A DNA stretch of 64,000 bases from Hesperophylax magnus (GCA_026573805.1 JAIUSX010000014.1:3410001-3474000); one strand, 5' to 3'; positions 49,401-60,522 are shown, counted from the stretch's first letter. Notes: a model not told the origin generated them from the letters alone. Numbers and translations are program-made.

Positions 49401-50505
49401 AATTTAACTTTTTAAAGTTTGTCAATGACATTACATTTATATCAGCTCCTGTATCCAAGATACAGTCTAATGTTTTATTATTAATTATTATATCTATGTG
49501 CCATGCTTGACTTGAATAATTGTTATTATTAATATTTCTGATTGTTGCAATAAAATGACCCTCAGTGAAATTAGCACTGTCATCATTGGGTTTTGATGAC
49601 TCTAAGTTTAAATTTCTGACTTTATTGTGACAATTATTTTTAAAACAATATTTAGCAAAATGACCAAAAGAATTACATGACCTGCATTTGACATTGACTG
49701 CTGGGCACTTGTAGCGATGATGCTGACCACATCTTCCACATGGATTGATATGACCACTTGACCTTGGCTGTGATGATGATGATGGTGACCCATGACGACT
49801 TGAAGATCCAAACTGACTTGATCTTCTTGAAGTTGACCCTCTTAGACTTGACTGACATGATGCTCTCGACTGTCTTGAAGTATTTTTATTATGACTGATT
49901 TGAAGAATATTTTCTGTGTGTGTTTGTTGGTTAATTTTCTCTGCATTGCTTTGTGACAATAAGATGGTTTTTGCAATTTCAATCGTTTTTTGTAATGACA
50001 ATGTAGAATCTTGTAATAAGCGTTGACGGATATGATTTAAATTTGCACACATATTTGCAATAAATATGTCTCTTACCAGAGATTCTCTTAAATTTCCAAA
50101 TTCACAATCCAAACTTAAATTTTCCAAGTCCAATAGAAAATTATTGATGTCTTCTGAATTATTTTGTTTTCGTGTAAAAAATGAATTTCTTATCATTGTT
50201 AAATTTTTGTGAGGTGCAAAATATTCATCAAACTTTTTCTTGACTTGTCGTAGCGTGCTTGATTCCATGTTCATGTTAAATGATTTGAAAATTTCCATAC
50301 CTTTGGAGCCAATTGAATGAAGCAGAATTGCGATTTTTCTTTGTTCTGTAGCTTCTTCCAAACCTGACGCTACCAGGTATATTTCGTAGTCTTGCCACCA
50401 ATTTTTCCATTTTGAATCATTATTCATATTATTTGACAACACTTGCAGATTTGACAGGGCATGAAAATCATGTTGTATGTGTGACTTTTGCGCGTCCTTC
50501 GCCAT
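46468..50505 (-). CDS. Gypsy gag-pol polyprotein, 1345 aa
   Basis: One uninterrupted frame from ATG at 50505 to the stop at 46468. In order: gag (about residues 1-230); two Cys/His knuckles at about 255-290 (the second CRSCNSFGHFAKYC is a standard CCHC); aspartic protease with DTG at D351; reverse transcriptase about 465-660 with catalytic FVDD (D628, D629), where Phe replaces the commoner Tyr; RNase H from D775; integrase with a His/Cys zinc-binding region (HEGHQG, then CQIC) and DD35E core D1056, D1110, E1146; a C-terminal domain that includes YVYFKK. The product would form cytoplasmic particles, copy its RNA to DNA and integrate it. Gag and pol are in a single frame, so no frameshift is needed for pol. 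Expression would come from the right-hand LTR. All catalytic residues seen are present. Confidence 0.95.
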   Translation of the reverse strand: MAKDAQKSHIQHDFHALSNLQVLSNNMNNDSKWKNWWQDYEIYLVASGLEEATEQRKIAILLHSIGSKGMEIFKSFNMNMESSTLRQVKKKFDEYFAPHKNLTMIRNSFFTRKQNNSEDINNFLLDLENLSLDCEFGNLRESLVRDIFIANMCANLNHIRQRLLQDSTLSLQKTIEIAKTILLSQSNAEKINQQTHTENILQISHNKNTSRQSRASCQSSLRGSTSRRSSQFGSSSRHGSPSSSSQPRSSGHINPCGRCGQHHRYKCPAVNVKCRSCNSFGHFAKYCFKNNCHNKVRNLNLESSKPNDDSANFTEGHFIATIRNINNNNYSSQAWHIDIIINNKTLDCILDTGADINVMSLTNFKKLNLCNTILQKVFTKVSGFGGNKIPIIGHCDIVCQINGNVISKIIFFVTNIECQSVLGLPTIQKFGIIKRIFNVQYDHNTLFTEYNDIFQGLGCLPPVVHLKLRQDAVPCVDPPRKVPFALQNRLREELDRMDKMKVIEKVTKPTSWVNSVVITVKESGKLRICLDPRKLNNCIMREYFPLKNIDEIRSKLIGAAYFSHLDAYSGFWSLKLDEESSDLCTFQTPFGRYRYLRLPFGINAATEIFYRIMVDLFGDLEGILIFVDDFLIYGETEEIHNFRLRKVLERAREVNLKLNKSKCKFLVKEVCFLGYIFSKEGVKVDKEKVKAILELPSPKNVKDLQRFLGMVNYLGPFIENLSNKSQILRNLLKNNVIWSWDENCEKCFKTLKEAISNATVLSHYDPKIPLTLSVDASKSAIGAVIMQNNRPIAFSSKTMTQSQENYAQIEKELFAIQFGCNKFHQYIYGNKVTVQTDHKPLVYLFKKPLHDVPARLQRMMLALQSYDLNVIHVPGKEMYISDTLSRAALKDHYIPDYESDLHCHVNSIYMNLAISEEYRKKLSNATALDETMQILKKYYYEGWPNSKDKVHYTLKCYYNIQDEIHVINELIFKGNKLLVPQTMRKEMLNKIHEGHQGINKCLRLARDTLYWPSITVDIKNLIEQCQICNKFKVSNQKEPLINYEINKFPWQQVGIDLMYFDNQTYLIVTDYYSKFIETAFLNNNSTAKNVIIHLKSIFARHGIPMSLVSDGGPPFQAIEFKSFLYDWDIEHVVTSPYHSQSNGQAESSVKIIKNILKKSKETNTDPYIALLHYRNTPKANLPSPAQLLMSRTLRMNIPLTQIKLKPKVVRFSDYKNCVEKNNSKNSKYYNVNAKPMSIFKTGDYVYFKKNPKSNWLPAVVKEKLKCNRSYIVEDYYGNTYRRNRIHLKMRYNTNVNNDHLSMRSDPALEEAEAGDEGQVGEYNNLNNPYITRYGRVVKQPDRYNV

Positions 50506-50580
50506 TTTAAATTATACTTAATATTTTTCAATTTATGTTATTAACATCCAACTTCCAGTATTATTATTATTTATTATCGA

Positions 50581-50599
50581 GATCCCACTTCTGACACCA
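50581..50599 (-). other. tRNA primer-binding site of gypsy element
   Basis: On the minus strand TGGTGTCAGAAGTGGGATC directly follows the 5' LTR. Its complement ends ...CTGACACCA, a plausible tRNA 3' half with CCA, probably tRNA-Leu (identity inferred from memory of T-arm sequence, not checked). Confidence 0.8.
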
Positions 50600-50779
50600 T
50601 GTTTTATTCTATTTAATGTGGATGACTTTATATTAAAACACTGATTGTATTTTATGAGATAGACTTTTATTCTCGTGACGGTTATACAGAGAGCTTGTTA
50701 GCGTGACCACAGACGACAATACAATGTGTTACAATCACCTCTAGCACTAGTGATGTGCGACACCAATAGTGATGTTACA
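50600..50779 (-). repeat. 5' LTR of gypsy element
   Basis: 180 bp, no difference from the 3' LTR. It supplies promoter and polyadenylation signals; AATAAA occurs twice on the minus strand. A TATA-like TATAAAG is present, but no clear promoter could be fixed. Confidence 0.95.
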
Positions 50780-51596
50780 CTTTACGTTCTATGCGGCACT
50801 ATGTAGCGGCAGTAATAAAATAGATCATACTTGTTCAGTAAGTGGGAAGCATTTTGTCTAGCAGCTCGACGAGAGCTGAAATCCTCACACCCTCACACCC
50901 GCACCGCCCCAACACTTTAACTTTATGTTCACTCTATTTTAATAGCGCGAACCGCACGAGCTTTCGGTGAAATGTTGCCAAAGCCTAGCCCAGCCCTTAC
51001 AAATACTAATTCTATCACGACTTTTAACGAAATACTCATTTTCTGCTTTTCGTTCTTGTGCGCGGCTTTTGTTCCCACTTTTAACGTAATTGGCAGATTT
51101 TAATATTTCTAATTGGCTTAAGCCAAGTTTAATGATAAAATCCGAATATTTAGAATCTTCCCTTTACTCTTCCTCACTTTCTTCTAGTATGGCATCTGTT
51201 TTGGTTGCCCGCTTCTATTATAAGATTCTTCAGCTAATTTATATTATTACTAAAACATAATTTTAAAATATTTTTATCGATTTGCCTTCATATTATATAC
51301 CTACGCACAAAATTTGAGAAATGATAAATCTTTCTCACATTTTCCTACCAAAATATCTGTGCAAAATCATAATATTTGCATTTCAAATAACTTATTATCA
51401 ACCTGAACTACCATTTTCTGTAATTTTTTGTCATCTGCACTATTAAAACTGTTTTATTTTGTTTTCTTATATTATGTACATTTAAATGGAAAATTATATG
51501 TATTATAATAGTTTTTTTAAAGTTTTTTTGTTGTTTTTATGTAACACTAAAAAACTTCTGTTATCACTGTTTTATGCAGTAAAACTTGTAAAATAT
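50780..51596. other. Intergenic sequence right of the gypsy element
   Basis: Contains CCTCACACCCTCACACCC near 50882 and otherwise AT-rich sequence. No gene recognised. Confidence 0.5.
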
Positions 51597-51815
51597 AAAG
51601 GTGTTCGGGGGTAAAGTGCGCTAACTAAGGTAGTTTTTACATTTAAAAAAAGTTGAATTGTTTGTTTAGGAAAATCAATATTCTTCTATTAAAAAAATAT
51701 TTTTTATAGGACAATTAACATTAGAATTTCGAAAAAAGCTATTTACCTTTTTTACTTTTACTATCGTGTAGAACCACCTCCCGAAATTATCGCACTTTAC
51801 CCCGGACATCCTGTA
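51597..51815. mobile_element. MITE with terminal inverted repeats (about 219 bp)
   Basis: Left end GGTGTTCGGGGGTAAAGTGC (51600 on) pairs with right end GCACTTTACCCCGGACATCC (51792-51811). The right arm continues as TAGAACCACCTCCCGAAATTAT, matching the arms of the larger element at 61453-62344. The left terminus is slightly eroded. No coding capacity. Confidence 0.75.
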
Positions 51816-51866
51816 CATCATGTAAAAGCCCATCAGGGCGTTTAAATTAATAAATAAATACATTTT
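51816..51866 (+). mobile_element. LINE-like 3' tail
   Basis: ATGTAAAAGCCCATCAGGGC then AATTAATAAATAAATACA; the same GTAAAAGCCYA...GGGC...AATAAATAAATA tail appears at 58195 and, on the minus strand, at 43862. Only the 3' end is recognisable; it abuts the MITE. Confidence 0.5.
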
Positions 51867-54800
51867 ATTCGGATACACTGTTATATAACACGACGTCGCG
51901 TCGTGATAATATTCGCATGTAAAATTTATTATCAAATTTGTCAGGAAATCTGTTAATTCATTTGTAAGGCCTGCAATCCCGTTTTCAACCGGAACTAACG
52001 ATTTTATTATTATTATGTTTTTTAAAAGATTCTTAATAAATTAAAATAGTCTTTCATAGACAGTTCAGTTAAAGACCTGGATTGCACTTTGTCAACGGGT
52101 TCTTAAAAACTATATATAATATTTTTAAATTTAGGGTTGGCACCTATATAGATTTATATAATTATTTCATAGAAATAAGATATTTATAGAATAAAACAAC
52201 CTAAATAAATATAGAATCAAAAAAAAAATAAAGAGAAATAAAATTATAGTAAAAAAAAATACAAAGAACCACAACCTGGGCACTTTCTCTTCGAAATTTA
52301 CCCATTGTAAGTTTTTAATTGGTATTTGTATTATTACTTAATAGTTATAATTATAATTTAAATTATTCATTTCAGTTGTGATTCTGTCAGTAAATCCGCT
52401 TAAATGAACTCTAGAACTTAGATTTACTTTGAATTTAGGTGTCTTTTTCAAAATTTCTTTATGAAATGTTTACTTCTTTTGTTTATTTTTTTTTCAGATG
52501 TTGTAATTTTTCAAGTTTACTAACGGTGTTTATTCGAAAGGTAAAATTCAGATCATATCAAAAATGAAAAAATTTGTTTTCGAAAGGCTACACAAAACCT
52601 AAAATTATAATATCCCGCGATTTTTCGTGGGTCTGAGCTAGTTAAATGAAATACAATCTGTTTTAACGTTGTTATTGTTCTGGACATTCACTTAACCTTA
52701 CTCTCGTTGTTAATTCGCTTTTATCCTTTGTTGTATAATGTTTGTTGTTATAATATTACAATGGAATCACACCACGAACCACCACACCTGTGTCGAAAAT
52801 TGAAAACTTTAACTTCGGTTAATAACAGAACTAATTCTGAATAGTAAGCTTCTCCCAAACTTCCTCTTAATTAGTTCTTCCCGTTCCGAAATTTCCCATT
52901 AACGGAGATGGCAAAGCACCACTGGATCCGAGCACTATAATTCTAGTGAGACATAACCAAAGAAGCTTTCCTTTCATAAAGAGTTGTGTTGCATAATGCA
53001 AGCAATTTATTGCTCACAATACTGTCAACTGTAAGTCTCAATTATTCCAAGTGACATTGTTGCAGTGTCTTGCGTTTCAGTCCAAGTTCAGTGTAAGTTC
53101 AGTGCAAGTTCAGTAGGCAGCACGCCCCGCGTGTAAATCACAAGTGTTGACAAAGATCTGAGAGCCTTGCCTGCGATGCTAACTTACAATGCACCATGCT
53201 AGGGCTATTATAGTGCTGTAGTGCTATGGTGCCGTGGCGCTATGATGCAGTAGCGCACACAATACTTGACAATCTCCACTATAATCTGCAATGCAGAAAA
53301 GCTGCATCTAGACAGTTGCACATTTATATTTTGTAAGCTATTCAGGCCTGATTTGCACATTACGTTATTATTTTCATTGTCATTATTTTTTTATTCAAAT
53401 TTATTAAATTATTTTTTTATTCAAAGACATTAAAGCTGATGCTATTTAAGCACTGCTCAATTGTTGTTCTTCTTCAGCCAAGTGGCAATTTTTGTCTACA
53501 TTATTAAATGAAAAAATCTAAAGCTGAGTGCAAAAATTATTTCCTGTCTTATCAAAGATTAAACAACATCGTAAAGTATGATACTACATGGTATCCTCCC
53601 TCGGAATTTCTTATGACCCTAATGTTTGTATTCTGCAAGCTTTATTTATGGGCTTTTTTTTAATTTTCTGTTATTTTCTAAATTTTTGCATATTCTAGCA
53701 AAAAAATTTAATTGCTCCGTTCATTGAAAGAATTGCAATATGCGGCGGTATAACATACGTAGAACCTATATATATTTTAAAAGTACAAGCAGATTGGAAA
53801 TCGAATACAAAATATAAACAGGTTACAAAGAGGGTACAAACAAAATACAAACAGTACAGTGAGTACAAACAAATTACAAAGTTAAATTTAAATAAATTAC
53901 GAACACCGTATAAACACAAAAAACGTCCATAATAATATGTGTGAATTCTTTTAAGATAATAATAATTTTTGAAAAATAATGCATTCAACCTATTTTTTTA
54001 AATAAAATAACGGTTTACAAATAATTTCTCGTTTTGAACGGTTTACAATGTTTGCAGTATTAAATCACCGAAATCTGTGTTTGTCCTCGAAATCAATTTG
54101 AATTTCCTTGCATACAATCGGCCTCCCACGACTGCACGGCTCACGGCTCTGTATTCCTTACCCGTTCTGTACAGGGTGTAGAGTGTATAGTAAAGTGTGC
54201 AGTACCGTGTACATCTCCACTCGTTACCCGTTGTGAAGCAGGAAATAGTTTGTTGAGAATAAACCAAAAAATCGCAACCGCGTGTTTCAGCGCCTGAAAT
54301 TGCTACAACTTGGAGGTGAGATCCAAAAATTTGCTTTAAAAACTTTTAAAGATGACATTTTAATATTGTCGATTGAAGCTATAACTTTTTAAATCCGTAA
54401 ATGACGCAATACGAATATGTATAAATAGTATTATCTATGCTAAAACTCAATTCTAAAACAATTTATTCATATTCATATTAAATAATTCATCTTATTATTT
54501 TAAAGCGTAACTTTTGAGAAGGGTTTTTTCCTAAAATAATTAAATTAGCCGCAACTATGGAAGAGCATATTATGATTTATTTTAAGTATACCCTTAACCA
54601 AAAGAACAATAATGTGCCTACTCGTAAGGTATAATAAGAGGTCCAGTTTTAAAAAATCTTTATTAACTATCCCGCAGCCAAGTGGGGGAGTAGGTAGTAC
54701 CCAAAATTACTATCCTCCTTTTATTAGCTTAAATACTTGACAAACTATTTTCGTATTTCTGCGCAGATACATAAGTTACCTATTTCTATAGTTTAAAAGC

Positions 54801-55984
54801 CCATAAGACAGAAAATACATGGGGTCGTCGGAAGACCCACTTGGTTACAGACGTTTCGTTTAGCATCTTTGGCCTGTCAAGAGTTAAACTAGAAAAATAA
54901 TAAAATTAATTTTCATCAAAGCTTTCACACAGCGCTTTACAGTTTGTTGGTTGGGACGGGTCGATGCTGGTGGAAAGCTCTATCTCAATACGATCTTGAC
55001 TAAATTCGTCATTTATGGTCAGTTAGCGATAATTGCGAGCACGGTCAACGATTAATAAGAAATGTTCCGACATCAGATAAACTTCGGTTAACTGTCAGTA
55101 AACATATATTTTTTTAATGGTGTCGTTCGTTATGCAAAATAACTGGCCTAGTAACGAAGCTCTTAGAATTGAAAGAAGTCCTACAGGCGGCGAATTAAAT
55201 CCGTTCGCACCAATAACGTCATATTGGTTCAGGTGGAAAAACGAAATTTGTTCAAATAACTAATTGCGAATCAAGACCTCACTAACTAATTAACTTCCTT
55301 TTTAAAGAGTCAAAAAGTAAATACGGAATGCCAATGCATATTAAGATTAGTATATCGATTCAACATTTTCAATTTATTAATGTTTTTACTTATATGACGT
55401 TGTACGTTTTGGAATATCAATTCTTAGAAAATACCTCCAGTGTTGCCAGATTATATCGATTTCTTATTTATTGCGTTATCAATATCGATCTGCTTATCAA
55501 CAGCGCGACCGTGATCGGGAAATCGGTATGAAATCATCGGTAGTTACGTCTATCGATTCGTTATTGTAAAGATATTGACTTCACTGTTCTAGACCCCCAG
55601 ATCGGGAACCATGTTCTAGAGTGCTACAAACCTGTGTTACATAAAAATGTAATCTCACGATTTTTAAAATGGTTTCTTAATTCTTGTAACAAAACTAAAT
55701 GATATATTTACTTCGTTCACTATTTCTTGATTTTTTTTTATTTTTCAACCATTCGAATTCAGAGGAACTACACGAGACAATATAATTATAGCAAAACAAA
55801 TAAAAAATTGTTGAAAAATATTTATTTAGGTATATAAAACGAAATATAATAATATTAGGAGTAATGACTCTCTAATTTTCTCTGGTGTAGTGTAAAAAGT
55901 CTTTAATTTAAAAGGCGTAACCAACAGATGGCGCCTCTTACCTGAATTTCGCAGGGTATAGGAAACTGATTTGGTTTTCTACGC
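51867..55984. other. Long intergenic stretch, mostly AT-rich
   Basis: No conserved gene, RNA gene or full transposon recognised. Small local repeats: AAGTTCAGTG x3 at 53084-53116 and TACAAA-rich text at about 53805-53880. Minus-strand frames at 53695-53988 and 54043-54267 are low-complexity or unsupported. Confidence 0.5.
53084..53116. repeat. 11-bp tandem repeat, three copies
   Basis: AAGTTCAGTGT, AAGTTCAGTGC and AAGTTCAGTAG in direct succession. Confidence 0.85.
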
Positions 55985-56027
55985 TCCACCACCCCCTCCA
56001 TCTCCCCCTCCCCCTCCCCCTCCCCCT
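55985..56027. repeat. CTCCCC hexanucleotide microsatellite
   Basis: Repeated CTCCCC units after an impure CCACC/CCCTCC lead; the complementary strand is G-rich. Confidence 0.9.
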
Positions 56028-57699
56028 GACGCGAGCTGGCTGAAACTTTCCGCGGAGGAGCGCGCAAAAGTCCGCCCTAACGACATCACTTGATGAACTA
56101 ACTTTAGCGGGGAATTATTCCTAGAGTGGCCGTATAGCTTATAGCTTATAGCTAATACCTCATGGCTAATAGCGACATGCAGCCGCTAGGATCACTAACC
56201 CTCTCACGAATTTGGCCTCATAAGGGCACACCTACTAATTTCCGTATTTGAAACTACCCTTAATAAATGGCCATATTTTAGTCAACACACATTCAAGTAA
56301 AAGAACTAAAGTTCATTTTGTGACCACCGGATAGGTAACCTAACACGTGGCTTAAATTTTTTTGTAATTTTTTTTTATGTTACACCTCATAAGAGCGCCT
56401 TTGTTTTTACATTGTAAAAGCAGAGGTACCCTGTCACCACCAGGTTGGGCAGCGTTGTGAGGCCGGTTAAGGTAGGAGCTGTATTGTTTAAATTTGTTTG
56501 AGATTATTATTGTTTTTTTTATTGTGATTTTGAACTTTTTTCGAGATAAATCATTTGTTTTACTAATAATACTATTTATAGTAATTAACACATTTTGAAG
56601 TACATGATATTTTCACTCTAAATTGGATTTTTTACTTCTTTAAAATATAAGAGTCCTCGTATTATGAGAACAAGAAACACTTTAAGAATGTGTCTTATCA
56701 AGAATGTTAAATATAGAATATATATTTCTATTATATTATGACAACCATATTATTCTATCCGGTTTCTCTTCATTATCACGTGTCATCCGAGGTAGTTGAA
56801 TTTTCAAGACTTTCGCCATCCTAATATCACAATAAAATTTAACAAAATGGGTCAATATTACAAGGGCAAATACATTACAATAATTATGCATTAAGCTAAT
56901 TTGTCTATAGTAAGCAAAGACCGTTGGTCAATATAAAAAAATATTTTTAGAATTTTTTTATATCTAATAAGCCACTCTTCCCTATATACTTGCCCTTCCG
57001 ACTCCCTTCAGATACAGCATACCCCAATTTGGGGACGATGCAGTCCCACTAGCCAGTGAGCAATTAGGTCTCTTAAAACTGACACGTAAAACTAGTACAA
57101 CCTACAAGGAATATATTGATACGCCAAACGAACAATCCAGAAAAGTTTTTCCTTTGAAACTAACAGGGCAACTCCCCTGTCACGTGTAACTCAAACACCC
57201 TGGAAAAAGTGCTGACTCAATATATTACATCTATAGCATATCCTAGAGTGTCAAAAAGGCAGCCAAACGCAACACCAGCAACAGAACTCTAAAAGAGCAG
57301 AAAAGCACACCTCTGCATTACTCTTCGGAGACGTTGCAATTTAAAATATTTATCATTGCACTGTCTATGTTGAGAAATTCCCAGGGGAACAAGCGGCGGC
57401 GGAGTGTGGATAGGAGTTATACTTCGCGGTCGATTCTTCGGCTCATAAATCTCCGGGCGAGGCCGGGAATCTTCAGGGCGACTTTCCAACATGTTTTTTG
57501 CCGTATGCCCAGGGTGGAATAACTCTCTTTTGTGTCTTGCTTCCAGGATGATAAACGAAGAATTCTTCAAAAGAATTCTCAATTATAAAAAGATTTATTG
57601 TAAGAAGTTCCTATTGCAATTTTTTTTAAATGTGACCAGTTTTGAATTGCTTACGCACATTTTTTTGTGAAATTGATTAAAATTAATGTTTTTTTAATG
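56028..57699. other. Intergenic sequence without recognised genes
   Basis: A GC-richer patch at about 57380-57520 holds short frames on both strands but no recognisable protein. About 56975-57060 weakly resembles the end of the dispersed repeat at 41405-41635. Confidence 0.45.
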
Positions 57700-57920
57700 C
57701 GAACGCCGCACAAGAGTCCCAACTGCTCCCAACCGTCTGGAGCCAGTGACACTACGGCATCCCTAATTGTGGTATGTTGGGAGGCAGTGAGATGGGAAAG
57801 AGGAAGGTAGGGAAGTATCCGGCTATTCAGATCTGGTCAAGCAACGTTTCAATTCTAAATGTTGGTCTTACACCATCACGATCCTGAGAGTATCTTCCAC
57901 TCTAGAACAAGCCGCAAATA
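57700..57920 (-). repeat. Dispersed repeat, copy B
   Basis: The reverse complement shares AGAGTGGAAGATACT, CCAGATCTGAATAGCC and GGGATGCC in the same order and similar spacing as 41405-41635. A tRNA-derived sequence lies just upstream in the same orientation, so a SINE body is one possibility. Confidence 0.6.
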
Positions 57921-57985
57921 TACTTTATATTATTTTAAATGAATAAATTGTGAAAAAACACAAATTAATCAAATAAATTTTACTT

Positions 57986-58057
57986 TTGCACGCCAGGATT
58001 TGAACCCGTGACCTTCGGCATGCTAGTCGAGAGCTTTACCCCTCGACCACGGTTGCC
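57986..58057 (-). pseudogene. tRNA-derived sequence (pseudo-tRNA or SINE head)
   Basis: On the minus strand GGCAACCGTGGTCGAGGGG resembles an A box and GGGTTCAAATCC is a good B box, about 72 bp in total. The acceptor and anticodon stems pair poorly, so a functional tRNA is unlikely. An AGC (Ala) anticodon can be read in the loop but is not reliable. Downstream on the same strand is the dispersed repeat at 57700-57920. Confidence 0.6.
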
Positions 58058-58194
58058 GTCTAATGTAATCACAATAATCACTCTCATAGAAATGGTGTCA
58101 AAAATATTTTTTTGTGCGACTTTCTTTTTCATGATCTTTCTATTTTCTTTATTGTTTTATTTTTAAGTGTTTACATTGATACAAATAACTTGTA

Positions 58195-58240
58195 ACTTAT
58201 TATGTAAAAGCCTACTTGGGCGTGTAATAAATAAATAAAA
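58195..58240 (+). mobile_element. LINE-like 3' tail
   Basis: ATGTAAAAGCCTACTTGGGC then GTGTAATAAATAAATAAAA; same tail type as at 51816 and at 43862 (minus). Confidence 0.5.
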
Positions 58241-58820
58241 TATTAAGACAAACAATCTTATTCATTATGAACATATTGGCGTCTTCCAGAATAAAACGTT
58301 CAGAAGTATTATTAATTTGGCATTTTCACGAGCACTTGGTTCCTTAGAACAAGCAATCTACCTTGCTAGGAACTAATAACCACATGACAAGGCAGAATAA
58401 CACGTCTACACATACAATAAACGCACTGTGCATGATATTGAACAATCTTTGACTTGAATTGAACAATTAGAAAAATTAATACATAAAGAATTCTTTAACT
58501 AGAAAAACTCATAATATTGATCAAAGAATCCTTGGTTAGGATTCATAATATTACTGATATATAATCTGTCCTTTATTTGGCTGTAGCTAACTTGTTGCTT
58601 GGTACCTACCATTCTCTCCGTCCATTTCTACCGTCTTCCCGTTCGTACTACATGTTATGTACTGTATTATTATTGAACAATAGTCTGTAAACATATGTAA
58701 TAAATAAATAATTCACACAAAAGGACAAAATCTCAAGTGGAATATAAAATACCATGGAGATGAATAAGTTTAAGATCAACATCAAAATATGGCTAAGTAA
58801 ATAACTACACGACAATATAC
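58241..58820. other. Intergenic sequence, nothing recognised
   Basis: AT-rich; no gene or repeat supported. Confidence 0.45.
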
Positions 58821-59035
58821 ATGAGGATGAGGAAATCATCAAACACAAACATTAAGATAAGGAAAGCACTAAATACAGTCAGTAAAAACAATAAGACGGG
58901 GAAATCAATAACACATTCAACACAAACATGAAGACGAGGAAATCAATAAGGACAGTCAACACAGACATGAAGATAAGGAAATCAACAAACATGAAGATCA
59001 GGAAATTAACAAACACGAAGATGGGGTCTGCAAAC
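58821..59035. repeat. Degenerate minisatellite (ATGAAGAT-AGGAAATCAA family)
   Basis: Variants of AACACAAACATGAAGA followed by GAGGAAATCAA recur about seven times with irregular spacing, partly interleaved with CAGTCAACAC segments. Confidence 0.7.
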
Positions 59036-59960
59036 ATGACGAAGAAGAAATAGTACGAAATATGATGTTACACCAACACAACATCCTACAGTTTGCCTAG
59101 AAACAGAAATCACTAGTGAAGAGAAGTGTAAATATTTGCTATTTCAATATTTTTCTTTAATTATTATCATTAATAAAAAATACATTTCAAAAGTTGTGCT
59201 TTTTTTGAACATAATGTAATGGATCAGTTATATATAAAGTGATATAATGCACACAGGTAGGTACTTTTCTGTTCTAGCACATTCCTTGCTTCAGTAATAA
59301 TCCTTATATAAATCTGTTAAATCAAACCTCCACGTGAAAAAGGTGTTGTTACACGTGTCGCTAACATGCATAGTCTCAAATATCCTCTGTTCAATTCTCC
59401 AATTCATATATTTCCGGGACAAATTACATAATCGTGTATTTTATGTTGGACTACCTGTTAAATAATAACAAAACTTCATTAAAAAATATGTTTTCTATTT
59501 ACCCGCCAAAAAGATTAATGAATCCACATAATGAAGTCATTATTAAAACGCTTTTTTTTCATTTCTGCTCTCCCGGGATATCGTGATCGCCTGACGGTAT
59601 ATAAGGTTTCCTTTGCCGTATAAATTTGCATTTCATAATTTTTCAATTAAAAATCTTAATTTTAATTTCGCGGTTGGCTTGGCTCTGTCATTTCATCGGT
59701 TTCCTATCAACTCTGAAATAATATTTTCATGCGGCCCTATCGATGGTTTTAATCAGGATCATATCAGAAAGACTTTTTTAATGTGAATTAAATGCAAATA
59801 AGGGATGAAAACCGTCGGAAAATTGTACCCTTCTCTTGTTAAAAATGATTTTAAACTAGCGCACACCCATGAAATATCACAGAATAGATTGTATTCTTGA
59901 TAAATCAGTTCCAATTGAGAAAATGACACTTAAATTCAAACAGTTTGAATTATTTTTTTT
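59036..59960. other. Intergenic sequence, nothing recognised
   Basis: AT-rich; no gene, RNA gene or repeat supported. Confidence 0.45.
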
Positions 59961-59969
59961 ACAGTAACT

Positions 59970-60463
59970 TCATACAGAAGGCCCAGAGAAAAAAAATTGG
60001 AGATGCTGTGTAGAAGATTTTTTATGGAAATAAATGAGATCGAGTTTTAGGAAGGAAGCAGATATGAAGGATGGGTAGGAATCTGGGGATCAGTGTATCC
60101 AGAAGTGACTCAGGGCCTATGCCATCCTTGGGGATGCTGTGTGGATGATCTTTTTATAGAAAGCAAGGAAAGGAATTTCCGGAAAGGAAAAAGGTATGTG
60201 GGTACGAATCTGGTGGTCAAAGTGTCCAGATGAATCCATCCCTCCCACTGCGGTGCAAGGCCATGGGTTGAGAGAGTCTGGCTGGTGATGTCAAAGGGTT
60301 TCCCTCAACCGGTCTCCCGATTCAGCCCGCCACGCGGTACCAATACCCGCCTCCCAAATTGTTTTTCCTCTATGTACCAGTTTTCAAGCAGGACTAAAAC
60401 ACAGCACAGACAACCGAAATTAGTATGTTGGATAGTGAACCTGATGTCATAGATAAAAAGATA

Positions 60464-60522
<59 letters not shown>

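Larger units (their letters stand above)
46190..50779 (-). mobile_element. Ty3/gypsy LTR retrotransposon (4590 bp), apparently intact
   Basis: Identical 180-bp LTRs (46190-46369 and 50600-50779) flank a single gag-pol frame on the minus strand. The primer-binding site abuts the 5' LTR (50581-50599) and a polypurine tract AAAGAAAGGGGA abuts the 3' LTR (46370-46381, minus). With no LTR differences and no coding break, it looks recently inserted. No 4-6 bp target duplication is seen: the flanks are GATGA on the left and CTTTA on the right. No env frame. Short LTRs, a fused gag-pol and a double zinc knuckle are compatible with a Mag-like lineage, but that placement is tentative. Confidence 0.95.

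Noticed and set aside
53695..53988. 97-codon minus-strand frame, possible membrane protein
   Set aside because: It is derived from low-complexity TACAAA-rich text, giving Tyr/Phe/Leu runs without family similarity.
57289..57582. Overlapping frames on both strands in a GC-richer patch
   Set aside because: No recognisable domain, splice context or repeat relation; could be an exon but there is no support.
57986..58057. Functional tRNA gene (Ala-AGC)
   Set aside because: The A and B boxes are good, but the acceptor and anticodon stems have several mismatches.
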